Origin: Cryobacterium breve
GTDB taxonomy: Bacteria > Actinomycetota > Actinomycetes > Actinomycetales > Microbacteriaceae
Length of the DNA stretch: 49,102 bases
Reading direction: 5' to 3'
NCBI RefSeq assembly: GCF_004402375.1
Contig: NZ_SOGJ01000022.1
Location: forward strand, 151,505-200,606
In this document: positions 26,109-34,412 of the stretch, in pieces
How positions within the stretch are numbered: position 1 is the first letter of the stretch
Layout: every line of letters starts with the position of its first letter
Made by a program: the position numbers and the translations under genes
Notes under the pieces: generated by a model
Told to the model about the DNA's origin: nothing
Database searches by the model: none
What the model saw: the letters and a program-made list of their open reading frames with translations, nothing else

Positions 26109-27017
26109 CTACTTCACCGATCCGGCGGTCAGCCCGCCCACGATGTATTTCTGCAGCCACAGGAACAGCGCCATCACGGGCAGGGCCGCGAGCACGGCGC
26201 CGGCCGCGAAGACCGAGTAGTTGCTTGAGAATTCCTGGGACACGAACTGGTAGAGGCCCACCGCGAGGGTCTGCTTCTCGGGCGTGATCAGCACGATGCT
26301 CGCAATCACGAACTCGTTGGTGGAGCCCACGAAGGACAGCAGCCCCACGACGGCGAGGATCGGGGCGACCAGGCGCAGGATGATCGTGAAGAAGATGCGG
26401 GCGTGCCCGGCGCCGTCGATCTTCGCTGCCTCGTCGATCGATGCCGGGATCGTGTTGAAGAAGCCGTACATCAGGTAGGTGTTCACGCCGAGGGCGCCGC
26501 CCAGGTAGACCATGATCAGGCCGATCTGCGAGTCGAGCCCGATCAGCGGGAAGATGTCGGAAATGCCGTTCAGCAGCAGGAAGATCGCCACAACCGCGAG
26601 CAGTTGCGGGAACATCTGCACTAACACCAGCATCAGGAGCCCGGCGCGACGGCCGGAGAAGCGCATGCGGGAGAAGGAATACGCCGCCAGCGCTCCGAGG
26701 AAAACGGTGCACGCCGAGGTGACGGAGCCGATCAGGAGCGTGTTGCCGTACCAGGCCGCGTAGGGCTGCTGCGGCAGATTGAACAGCGTCTCATAGCTGC
26801 CCAGGTTGATTTCGCTGAACAGGCCGTTGGCCGTGATCAGGGTGCCGCCCGGATGCAGGGAAGCAGACAGCACGTAGAGCAGCGGGAAGGAGCAGAAGAC
26901 GACCATGACCGCGCCGACCAAGTGGCGCCATCCGGTGTCGAAGAACCATTTGCGCGGGTTGAACGGCCGCTTGGTCGGAATGTACCGGTCGCTGGTCTCC
27001 GGGGCTGCAATCCGCAT
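26109..27017 (-). CDS. malG: Maltose/maltodextrin ABC transporter permease (MalG type)
   Basis: 302 residues, six membrane helices. The EAA coupling loop is FNTIPASIDEAAKIDGAGH (about residues 188-206), the standard signature of MalG-type sugar permeases. The N-terminus is cytoplasmic and basic (KRPFNPRKWFF). It starts one base after the malF stop, so the two permeases are co-translated. No ATPase gene lies in the operon; such actinobacterial systems usually share a MsiK-type ATPase encoded elsewhere (family knowledge). Confidence 0.9.
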   Translation of the reverse strand: MRIAAPETSDRYIPTKRPFNPRKWFFDTGWRHLVGAVMVVFCSFPLLYVLSASLHPGGTLITANGLFSEINLGSYETLFNLPQQPYAAWYGNTLLIGSVTSACTVFLGALAAYSFSRMRFSGRRAGLLMLVLVQMFPQLLAVVAIFLLLNGISDIFPLIGLDSQIGLIMVYLGGALGVNTYLMYGFFNTIPASIDEAAKIDGAGHARIFFTIILRLVAPILAVVGLLSFVGSTNEFVIASIVLITPEKQTLAVGLYQFVSQEFSSNYSVFAAGAVLAALPVMALFLWLQKYIVGGLTAGSVK

Positions 27018-27018
27018 C

Positions 27019-28677
27019 TCAGTTCAACTCCTCTAGCGCCTTGGTCTGTTTGAAGCTGATGATCGACACGATGGCGACCAGCAGGAAAATGATGATCGAG
27101 AAAGCGCTGGCGAGCCCGTAGTCCCGGCTCGCCCCCACGAAGGCCACCTTGTAGACCATCGAGATCAGGATGTCCGTGGCACCCACGTTCACCCCGGCCG
27201 TGACGTCCCGCGGCCCGCCGTTGGTGAGCATGTAGATCAGGTTGAAGTTGTTGAAGTTGAACGCGAACGACGAGATCAACAGTGGTGCGACGGAGACCAG
27301 CAGCAGGGGAAGCTTGATCAGGCGGAAGATCTGTCCATTCCTGGCTCCGTCCACGGTCGCCGCCTCCTGGATCTCCTCCGGGATCGATTGCAGCGCTCCC
27401 GTGCAGACCAGGAACATGTACGGGAAGCCCAGCCACAGATTCACGAAGATGATGCTGAACTTCGCCAGCCACTCGTTCGTCAGCCAGGGAATCTCCGCGC
27501 CGCCGAACAGTACCTGGTTCACGAAGCCGAACTGGGGGTTGAGCATGCCCGCCCACACCAGCGCCGACAGGAATGCCGGGAACGCGTAAGGGAGGATCAG
27601 GACGACGCGGTAGAAGTTGCGTCCGCGCATCCGCAGGTTGTTGAACACGATCGCCAGGAACAGGCCCAGCGCGAACGTGGTCAGCACCGAGAGGAAGGCG
27701 AAGGCGAAGGTCCAGACCGTCACGCTGATCAGGGGGCCGCGGATCGATTCGGAGCCGAAGGCCTCGGCGAAGTTGGCCAGGCCCACGTTCACCTTCCAGC
27801 CGGGCAGCAGCTCCGTGCCGTCGTCGGCGACGAACGAGCCGGTCTCTCCGTTGTCGGTGTAGACGACGTTGGTGGTGGTGTTGGTCATGGTGCCGCCCGC
27901 TTCGTCATAGACGAGGTCGGAGAGGTACAGGTAGGCACTCGAGCCGTCAGGCGTGCGCAGGGTGCCGTCGTTCGGGTTGTCGGAGAGCGGCACAGAGAGG
28001 GCGGCGATGGCCTCCTGGTTGGCGACGATGTCGGAGAAGGCGAGGGTCGTGTAGCCGGGCAGTTCCACGGCCTTGCCGCTGTCGTCGGCGGTGGCGTCGG
28101 TAACCGGGCTGAGCGGGGAATCCGTGCCGCCGACGCTGATTTCGCCGTCGGGGTCGGTGACCAGGAAGCTATAGCTACCGAGCCGCTCGACGACGGTGAG
28201 ATCGTACGTCGGCGAGTCCGGCATGCGCTGCTGGGACGAGATGATCAGGGCGTTGACCGCGTCCGGCTTGTCACTGTTGTGGCCGGTGCCGTAGTTGGTG
28301 AAGGCGATGTAGCCGGTATACCCGATGACGAAGACCTGGAAGATGAGCAGGAAGATCAGGCCGGGGGCGAGGTATTTGGCGGGCAGCTTGGCGCGGCTGA
28401 AGTAGATCCAGTTGATGATCAAGGTCACGACGAGCACGGCGCCGAAGACCAGCCAGTCCTCACGGAGGAAGAGCACCATCAGCGCGTACACGCTGATCGC
28501 GTCCACGATGGAGAGCAACGCGATCTTGACCAGGAGAACCTTCACCCCGGCGGATGCCGCCTCTGCCACTCGGGCTGCCCGCCTCGACCGTGAGGACTGC
28601 TGGGCCGGCTTCTCGTCCGGTTCGGCGCCCTGGGGGGTGACCGGCGCTCCGCCCTGCTCGGTGCCTCTGCTGGTCAT
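27019..28677 (-). CDS. malF: Maltose/maltodextrin ABC transporter permease (MalF type)
   Basis: 552 residues. The first about 45 residues are hydrophilic. Three helices follow (about 47-120), then an extracytoplasmic domain of about 170 residues (about 130-300) rich in Asp, Gly and Thr, then the permease core with EAA loop LQSIPEEIQEAATVDGARN (about 430-448). The large loop before the core recalls the P2 domain of E. coli MalF, which contacts the binding protein. A GGGAG ribosome binding site precedes the ATG. A strong hairpin separates it from malE. Confidence 0.9.
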   Translation of the reverse strand: MTSRGTEQGGAPVTPQGAEPDEKPAQQSSRSRRAARVAEAASAGVKVLLVKIALLSIVDAISVYALMVLFLREDWLVFGAVLVVTLIINWIYFSRAKLPAKYLAPGLIFLLIFQVFVIGYTGYIAFTNYGTGHNSDKPDAVNALIISSQQRMPDSPTYDLTVVERLGSYSFLVTDPDGEISVGGTDSPLSPVTDATADDSGKAVELPGYTTLAFSDIVANQEAIAALSVPLSDNPNDGTLRTPDGSSAYLYLSDLVYDEAGGTMTNTTTNVVYTDNGETGSFVADDGTELLPGWKVNVGLANFAEAFGSESIRGPLISVTVWTFAFAFLSVLTTFALGLFLAIVFNNLRMRGRNFYRVVLILPYAFPAFLSALVWAGMLNPQFGFVNQVLFGGAEIPWLTNEWLAKFSIIFVNLWLGFPYMFLVCTGALQSIPEEIQEAATVDGARNGQIFRLIKLPLLLVSVAPLLISSFAFNFNNFNLIYMLTNGGPRDVTAGVNVGATDILISMVYKVAFVGASRDYGLASAFSIIIFLLVAIVSIISFKQTKALEELN

Positions 28678-28755
28678 CTTCGTCCGCTCCCTGCCGTTCT
28701 GGTCGTGTGCGCGCGATGGCGCAGGGTGGTGCCGAGTGGTGCTTTCGCAGAAGGC

Positions 28756-28784
28756 CGCCCCGACGGCGTCTAGACGCCGGGGCG
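28756..28784 (-). other. Intercistronic hairpin between malE and malF
   Basis: A perfect 16-bp palindrome CGGCGTCTAGACGCCG (28764-28779) is extended by CCC/GGG pairs with a small bulge. It lies in the 133-bp gap after the malE stop, with no T-run after it. It could stabilise the malE 3' end or reduce read-through, so that binding protein is made in excess over the permeases, as is known for the malE-malF gap of E. coli. The role here is inference. Confidence 0.55.
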
Positions 28785-28810
28785 ACCTCGGAACTGCGAG
28801 GTGGAGTGGG

Positions 28811-30037
28811 TTACTTGATGGCGGACTGGATGTCGGCCGTCATCTTCTGCCACAGCGCGGTGGAGTCTCCGGCGCCGGTGATGATCGCGGCCTCGGTGAC
28901 GCCCCAGAACTGCCAGACCTTACCCATCTGCGGGATGCTGGGCATGGGCACGGCCTCGGCCGCCACGGCGCCGAAACCGGCGGTGATCGGGTCGGAGCTG
29001 GCACCCTCGAACGCGGAGGTCAGGGCCGGTGCACGGCCGCCGATCTCGTAGAGCTCGGTCTGCACCTTGTCGGATCCGATGTAGTTCACCAGGAACTCGT
29101 TCGCCGCAAGGGCGTTCTTGGACTTGGCGCTGACGACGAAGCCCTGCACGCCGACGAACGGCTGTGCGGGCGAGCCACCGGCACTCGGGATCGGGTCGAT
29201 GGCCACGTCGATGCCGGCCTTCTGGGCATCCGGCACGTTCCACGGGCCGGTGATCAGGAATGGCGACGCGCCGGCGTTGAACTTCTCCTTGGCGATGTCG
29301 CTGGTGACGTTCACGCTCAGGTGGCCGGCTGCGCCCTCCTTGGCGAGCCAGGCCGCGTAGGCCTCGCCGCCGGCGTTGCCGATGGAGAGGTCCTCGGCGT
29401 TGTAGCTGCCGTCGGCGTTGGTGCCGAAGACGGGAGCGCCGAACGAGGTCTGGAACGGGTAGAGGTGGTAGGGGTCGGATTCCGGCCCGACCTGCACGAG
29501 GAACGGGAACTCCGTACCGGCTGCCGTGCCGGCGGCGATCATGTCGTCGTAGGTGGCGGGTGCGGAGGGCGCGAGGGCCGTGTTGCGCAGGAGGGCGACG
29601 CTCTCGACCGAGTACGGCACACCGTAGGTCTTGCCCTCGACGCTCATGGCGGTGACGGCCACCTGCTGGAAGTCGCCTGCGGTGTCACCGAGTTCGACCG
29701 GCTGCACGACACCGTTGCTGACGAAGTTGCCCAGCCAGTCGTGGGCGGCGATCGTGACGTCGGGGCCCTTGTCGGTGGGGACCTGGGCGATGAACTCCTC
29801 CTGGATCTTCGCGAAATCCTTCTGCACGAGCTTGACCGTGACGCCGGACTCCTTCGTGAATGCGGCTGCCGCATCCTTGAGGACCGCCGCGCGATCGGCG
29901 TCGACCCAGACGGTCAGGGCGCCGGAACCGGCCTTGGAATCATCGGAGGTCGAACCGCCGGAGCAGCCGGCCAGAGCGAGGGACGCGGCGACTGCAACCG
30001 CGCCAGCAGCCAGGAGGCCTTTCTTATTCACCATCAT
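28811..30037 (-). CDS. malE: Maltose/maltodextrin-binding lipoprotein (MalE type)
   Basis: 408 residues from the ATG at 30037, chosen because GAAAGG lies about 7 nt upstream and it gives a proper signal peptide; the frame is open further but crosses the promoter. Lipobox LALAGC (Cys at about residue 26) anchors it outside the membrane. The mature domain follows the SBP family 1 pattern: LTVWVDADRAAVLKDAAAAF, the ITGPWNVPD region (about 250-258) and WQFWGVTEAAIITG near the C-terminus. It delivers maltose or maltodextrins to MalFG. First gene of the malEFG operon. Confidence 0.9.
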   Translation of the reverse strand: MMVNKKGLLAAGAVAVAASLALAGCSGGSTSDDSKAGSGALTVWVDADRAAVLKDAAAAFTKESGVTVKLVQKDFAKIQEEFIAQVPTDKGPDVTIAAHDWLGNFVSNGVVQPVELGDTAGDFQQVAVTAMSVEGKTYGVPYSVESVALLRNTALAPSAPATYDDMIAAGTAAGTEFPFLVQVGPESDPYHLYPFQTSFGAPVFGTNADGSYNAEDLSIGNAGGEAYAAWLAKEGAAGHLSVNVTSDIAKEKFNAGASPFLITGPWNVPDAQKAGIDVAIDPIPSAGGSPAQPFVGVQGFVVSAKSKNALAANEFLVNYIGSDKVQTELYEIGGRAPALTSAFEGASSDPITAGFGAVAAEAVPMPSIPQMGKVWQFWGVTEAAIITGAGDSTALWQKMTADIQSAIK

Positions 30038-30069
30038 TGGTGTGCCTTTCATGAGAACGTTGACAATTG

Positions 30070-30083
30070 TGCAAGCGTTTACA
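30070..30083. promoter_or_regulatory. LacI-family operator 1, at the malE transcription start
   Basis: TGCAAGCGTTTACA is a 14-bp imperfect palindrome around a central CG, matching the LacI/GalR consensus (TGnAAnC-GnTTnCA). It directly follows the malE -10, so a bound repressor would block initiation. Confidence 0.75.
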
Positions 30084-30112
30084 TTTATAGCCTCTCGCAA
30101 ATCAGCTGACAA
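30084..30112 (-). promoter_or_regulatory. Predicted malE promoter
   Basis: On the minus strand: TTGTCA (complement of 30107-30112), 17-bp spacer, TATAAA (complement of 30084-30089). This is close to the sigma-70 consensus and the best promoter match in the window. Transcription would start inside operator 1. Confidence 0.8.
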
Positions 30113-30166
30113 CTCAAGTGTGCAGAGTCACGGAAACTTTGTAGAGTTCGTTTAAGCGAGATGCCA

Positions 30167-30180
30167 TGCAACCGCTTGCA
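30167..30180. promoter_or_regulatory. LacI-family operator 2, upstream of the alpha-glucosidase gene
   Basis: TGCAACCGCTTGCA is a nearly perfect 14-bp palindrome (one mismatch) centred on CG, 97 bp from operator 1 and 30 bp before the glucosidase ATG. The spacing would permit one regulator to control both divergent units, possibly by looping. Confidence 0.75.
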
Positions 30181-30210
30181 CACTGTGAAGAATGCCGTAG
30201 GGTTTTCCCC

Positions 30211-31875
30211 ATGACAGGCACAGAATGGTGGCGCACCGCCGTTATCTACCAGATTTATCCCCGATCCTTCGCGGACGCCAACGGCGATGGCATGGGCGAC
30301 CTTGCCGGCGTGACGAGCCGATTGCCGGCTCTAAAGAGCCTCGGCATCGACGCCATCTGGCTGTCGCCGTTCTACACCTCACCGCAGCACGACGCCGGCT
30401 ATGACGTGGCCGACTACTGCGATGTCGACCCGCGGTTCGGCACTCTCACCGACTTCGACATCCTGCAGCGCACCGCGCACGACCTGGGCATCCGTGTCAT
30501 CGTCGACCTCGTCCCGAACCACTCCTCGAGCGACCACCCGTGGTTCCAGGCTGCCCTCGCGTCGCCGGCGGGCAGCGACGATCGCGCGCACTACATTTTT
30601 CGTGACGGTACGGGCGAGAACGGCGAACTGCCGCCGAACAACTGGGACTCCGTCTTCGGCGGCAAGGCCTGGACCCGCATCCAGAACGCGGACGGCACGC
30701 CGGGCCAGTGGTACCTGCACCTCTTCGACACCACTCAGCCCGACTTCGACTGGGACAACCCCTGGGTGCGTGAGCAGTTCCGCGACGTGCTGCGTTTCTG
30801 GCTCGACCGCGGCGCCGACGGCTTCCGGGTGGATGTCGCGCACGGCATGATCAAGGAAACCGGCCTGCCCGACTACACCCCGGTCGAGGGCGGCAGCATG
30901 GGCGGCGCCACGGTCCCGGACCTCGGCAGCATCCCCGGTGCCGCCCCCACCGCGCCCTACTGGGCCCAGGATGGCGTGCACGAGATCTACCGGGACTGGC
31001 GCCTCATCCTCGACGAGTACCCGGGCGACCGCATCCTGGCGGCCGAGGCCTGGGTCGACCCGCTCAGCCACGTAGCCGAATGGGTGCGCCCCGACGAGAT
31101 GCACCAGGCGTTCAACTTCGCCTACCTCGAGACCCCCTGGAGCGGCCCCACGCTCCGACGCGTGATCGACGACTCCCTCGCCGCGTTCGGCGCGGTCGGC
31201 GCCCCGAGCACGTGGGTGCTCTCCAACCACGATGTGGTGCGCCACGCCTCCCGCCTCGCGCTCAACCACGAGAACCTGCAAGGTCATGGAATCGGGCCGA
31301 ACACGCCCGACCTGCCCGACGCCGTGATCGGCCTGCAGAGGGCCAGGGCCGCCTCGGCGCTGATGCTCGCGCTGCCAGGCTCCAGCTACCTCTACCAGGG
31401 TGAGGAACTGGGTCTGCCCGAGGTCGTCCACCTGCCTGACTCCGCACGCGAGGACCCCACCTGGTTCCGCACCAATGGAGAACGATACGGCCGCGACGGA
31501 TGCCGCGTGCCGCTCCCCTGGGAGGCCGCCTCCCCCTCCTACGGCTTCGGCCCCTCGGCTGCAAGCTGGCTGCCGCAGCCGGAGGAGTGGGCGGGGCTCG
31601 CCCGTGACGCGCAGGCCGGCGTCGCGGGGTCCACCCTCGAGCTGTACACGCTGGCCCTGCGCCTGCGCCGCGAACATGCCCTCGGACTGGGTTCGGTGGA
31701 GTGGCTGCACGGCCACGCTGACGAGATCGTGGCGTTTACCAACGGCGCGGTGACGGTCGTCGCGAACACGGGTGCGGCATCCGTGCCCCTGCCCGCCGGC
31801 GAACTGCTGCTCGCCAGCGGCCCGCTGCCTGGCAACACGTTGCCGGGCGACACCACGGTCTGGCTGCGCGCCTAG
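30211..31875 (+). CDS. GH13 alpha-glucosidase
   Basis: 554 residues from the ATG at 30211; an earlier in-frame ATG at 30166 would overlap operator 2 and adds unconserved residues. All GH13 regions are present: VDLVPNHSS (region I), DGFRVDVAHGM with nucleophile Asp208 (II), AAEAWVD with acid Glu279 (III) and LSNHDVVRH with Asp341 (IV). The start WWRTAVIYQIYPRSF is typical of oligo-1,6-/alpha-1,4-glucosidases. No signal peptide, so it hydrolyses imported maltose or oligosaccharides in the cytoplasm. Divergent from malEFG and under a LacI-type operator. Confidence 0.93.
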   Translation: MTGTEWWRTAVIYQIYPRSFADANGDGMGDLAGVTSRLPALKSLGIDAIWLSPFYTSPQHDAGYDVADYCDVDPRFGTLTDFDILQRTAHDLGIRVIVDLVPNHSSSDHPWFQAALASPAGSDDRAHYIFRDGTGENGELPPNNWDSVFGGKAWTRIQNADGTPGQWYLHLFDTTQPDFDWDNPWVREQFRDVLRFWLDRGADGFRVDVAHGMIKETGLPDYTPVEGGSMGGATVPDLGSIPGAAPTAPYWAQDGVHEIYRDWRLILDEYPGDRILAAEAWVDPLSHVAEWVRPDEMHQAFNFAYLETPWSGPTLRRVIDDSLAAFGAVGAPSTWVLSNHDVVRHASRLALNHENLQGHGIGPNTPDLPDAVIGLQRARAASALMLALPGSSYLYQGEELGLPEVVHLPDSAREDPTWFRTNGERYGRDGCRVPLPWEAASPSYGFGPSAASWLPQPEEWAGLARDAQAGVAGSTLELYTLALRLRREHALGLGSVEWLHGHADEIVAFTNGAVTVVANTGAASVPLPAGELLLASGPLPGNTLPGDTTVWLRA

Positions 31876-32057
31876 GCCCACGCCGGCCCGCCGCCCGTCT
31901 CGCCCGCCCTCGCGGCGCACCCTGCGGAGCCGGGCTACGGCAGTGGAGAGGATGCCCGGTTCTGGGAGGGCGGGCACCGACGATCAGCGGCCCAGCAGCC
32001 CCTCATGGGACAATCGGGAAATGGTGCTCGATCTGTGTGCGCCCAGAAGGAGCAACG

Positions 32058-32873
32058 GTGAGCAGCACGGGGATCGACAGCGGAACCGAACACGGCACCG
32101 ACCTCGGCGAACTCCGCGAGCTGAAGACCGAACTGACCCGGTTCATGCTGGCGTACAAGTTCGCGACCGACGAGATGATGACGAAGATCAACATCTTGAA
32201 GGAGGAGTTCGCCTCCATCCACGACTACAGCCCGATCGAGCATGTCGCGTCGCGATTGAAGTCGCCCGATGGCATCCTGAAAAAGGCCGTGCGCAAGGGC
32301 TGCCCGCTGGTCCTCGACGACATTCGTGCCCAGATCCAGGACATCGCGGGCATCCGCATCACCTGCAGCTTCATCTCCGATACCTACCGCATCCTCGACA
32401 TGCTCACCAGTCAGCTCGACGTCACCGTGCTCGAGGTCAAGGACTACATCGCCACCCCGAAGGCGAACGGGTACAAGAGCCTGCACCTGATCGCCGACAT
32501 CCCCGTCTTCATGTCCGACCGTGTCGACGAGGTCACGGTCGAGATCCAGATCCGAACGGTCGCGATGGACTTCTGGGCGAGTCTTGAGCACAAGATCTAC
32601 TACAAGTACCGCGGCGCGGTTCCGGTCGACCTGGTCTCAGACCTCAAGCAGGCGGCGGATGTCGCCAACCGGCTCGACCTGAAAATGGAGGGCTTGCACG
32701 ACCAGGTGCTCGCCATGGAACCCGGCGGCAGCACCGAGAACGACTTGCTGGAGATCGCCGGGCTGTCGCAGCTGGCTCTGCCCGGCGGGCTGCTCGCGGC
32801 CATGGGTCGCACCCGGGCCGCCGGGTCCGCGTCAGACGCCGACGACGAGGCGGAGACCGGCACCGACGGCTAG
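32058..32873 (+). CDS. Small alarmone synthetase, RelA/SpoT-domain (p)ppGpp synthetase
   Basis: About 271 residues from the GTG at 32058, preceded by AGAAGGAG. A synthetase-only RelA_SpoT domain is visible: VRKGCPLVLDDIRAQIQDIAGIR (about residues 83-105, with the IxDIAGIR motif), YIATPKANGYKSLHLI (about 135-150) and VEIQIRTVAMDFWASLEHKIYYK split around 163-185. No HD hydrolase, TGS or ACT domain is present, so it belongs to the RelQ/RelP-like class that makes (p)ppGpp from GTP/GDP and ATP. The C-terminus is acidic and disordered. Single gene. Confidence 0.92.
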   Translation: MSSTGIDSGTEHGTDLGELRELKTELTRFMLAYKFATDEMMTKINILKEEFASIHDYSPIEHVASRLKSPDGILKKAVRKGCPLVLDDIRAQIQDIAGIRITCSFISDTYRILDMLTSQLDVTVLEVKDYIATPKANGYKSLHLIADIPVFMSDRVDEVTVEIQIRTVAMDFWASLEHKIYYKYRGAVPVDLVSDLKQAADVANRLDLKMEGLHDQVLAMEPGGSTENDLLEIAGLSQLALPGGLLAAMGRTRAAGSASDADDEAETGTDG

Positions 32874-32909
32874 GTCACGTCTGCCTGGCTTGGGCAGCCG
32901 GGTGGGAGC

Positions 32910-32932
32910 AGTCCGGCTCGCGCAGCCGGACT
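32910..32932. terminator. Hairpin between convergent genes
   Basis: Perfect 9-bp stem AGTCCGGCT (32910-32918) with AGCCGGACT (32924-32932) and a 5-nt loop, in the 68-bp gap between two convergent stops. No T-run on either side, so termination is inferred from position and stability. Confidence 0.55.
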
Positions 32933-32941
32933 CGTGAACAC

Positions 32942-34174
32942 CTAGTTCGTGTTGGCGTACAACCAGACGAGCGGGTCGACCTTCGTGCCGCTCATGCCGC
33001 CGACGCGAATCTCGAAATGCAGGTGCGGGCCGGTGGACATTCCCGTGTTGCCGACCTGACCGATGACCTGGCCAACCGTGACCACGTCACCCGCTTTGAA
33101 GAGCATCGAGTCGTGGACCATGTGCGCGTAGACGCTGGAGACGAGCTTGCCGTCGATCATGTGGTCGATGATCATGTGCACGCCCAGGCTGCCTTCGCCG
33201 TCTTCGGCGAAGCGCACGACGCCGTCGGCGATCGATTGGATGGGCGCACCGAGGCCCGGGTTGAAGTCCTGTCCGCCGTGGTTCGAGGAGCAGCCGGCGC
33301 AGTCGCGGAAACCGAACTGGTCACCGATGTGCACGCCCACGGAGAATGGCCACTGAACGGTGCCGTTGGGGTTGTTCGTGAAGGTGGCTTCCATCCGGAT
33401 GCCGCTGGCCGCAGCAACCTCGGCGACGGTCTTCGACTGGTAGCCGTCACGCTCCACCGAGATCGTGTCCGCCCCGCCGTCCATGGCGAGCGTCTGAGCC
33501 GGTTCGTTCCGGGTGCTCTGTTGAGCGACCTGGGCTGCGGCCTGCACATCGGCGGAGGACAGCAGTGCCTCGGCCGGAAGGGACGTGGACACGGCCATCA
33601 GCGCAACGAAGGCCATCGCGACCATCGACATGCTCGTGGCGGCGACCTTGCGCATCCGGCCGGTCGGAGCCGCGCTTGTGGTGCGGGGGCTGGTCGGCGC
33701 TGCTGCTGCGGTCTTCGGGCGAACCGAGGGGGCCAAGCGCTCGCGGGCCGACGCACGACGGGGGCGAGTTGAGCTCGGGTCCGACTCCTCCGCGCGGCGA
33801 CGGGCCCGGGTGGGAAAAGGGATCTCGGTGGACGTCGTCACGGCGGAGACGGCCGCCTGCGACTGCTTGACGTCGTCAGCGTCCGGTGTCGCTGCCGGTG
33901 CCGCCAGGAACAGGTCGGGCTCGTGCAGGCCGGCAGCGATCAGCCGCTCAGCGTCTGGGGAGAGCGGCACCACGGACTCGGTCAGGATCTCATCGGTCCG
34001 GATCTCAACCGGGGTGTCTGTCGCTTCGTCAGCCGCGACTGCGGCCTCGGCGAGCTCCAGGGGCGACAGCTCCATCCGCTCGCGCTCGCGCAACTCGCGA
34101 CGCGTGAGGGGACGTTCCAGAGGGTCACTCACGCCCAGCGCCGAGGCAGCCGGTAATACGGAGTGAGAGTGCAC
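32942..34174 (-). CDS. Membrane-anchored M23-family peptidase (LytM-like)
   Basis: 410 residues. Residues 1-185 are Arg/Pro/Ala-rich and probably cytoplasmic and disordered. One membrane helix follows (about 188-210, MSMVAMAFVALMAVST), then the outer part. The LytM/M23 zinc site is visible as SNHGGQDFNPG (His-x-x-x-Asp), YAHM and the GPHLHFEIR motif. It would cleave peptidoglycan cross-links or activate other hydrolases if active; key zinc ligands appear present. Start is a GTG with only a weak GA-rich ribosome binding site. The 238 bp upstream hold no clear riboswitch or promoter that I can support. Confidence 0.85.
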   Translation of the reverse strand: MHSHSVLPAASALGVSDPLERPLTRRELRERERMELSPLELAEAAVAADEATDTPVEIRTDEILTESVVPLSPDAERLIAAGLHEPDLFLAAPAATPDADDVKQSQAAVSAVTTSTEIPFPTRARRRAEESDPSSTRPRRASARERLAPSVRPKTAAAAPTSPRTTSAAPTGRMRKVAATSMSMVAMAFVALMAVSTSLPAEALLSSADVQAAAQVAQQSTRNEPAQTLAMDGGADTISVERDGYQSKTVAEVAAASGIRMEATFTNNPNGTVQWPFSVGVHIGDQFGFRDCAGCSSNHGGQDFNPGLGAPIQSIADGVVRFAEDGEGSLGVHMIIDHMIDGKLVSSVYAHMVHDSMLFKAGDVVTVGQVIGQVGNTGMSTGPHLHFEIRVGGMSGTKVDPLVWLYANTN

Positions 34175-34412
34175 AGGAATAGTTTCTTTCGGCGCGTCGG
34201 ACAGGGTGACGGACGGTCATCTTGGCCACGGCCAAAGTAACGAATCACTACAGGATACCGCCTAGCGGCACCGAATCGCACAAACGGACCCCGAATGACA
34301 CCCGAAAGCGGGGGCGCCCGCTGCCCTTTCCGGGGAGCCCGACTGGCCGCCCGGAACGCCTCGGTTGGCCGTGTTTCCGGGGCATCCGTCTCGTTCAAAG
34401 CGGTTCAGACAG

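Noticed and set aside
27388..28593. Long open frame of about 400 codons on the plus strand opposite malF
   Set aside because: Antisense to a clear MalF gene, composed of low-complexity Gly/Asp/Arg-rich sequence with no motif or ribosome binding site; a usual artefact of GC-rich coding DNA.
30379..31977. 532-codon open frame opposite the alpha-glucosidase gene
   Set aside because: The GH13 catalytic residues on the other strand prove which strand codes.
34175..34412. Possible c-di-AMP (ydaO) riboswitch before the M23 peptidase gene
   Set aside because: Such riboswitches often precede actinobacterial cell-wall hydrolase genes, but I could not find its conserved blocks here.
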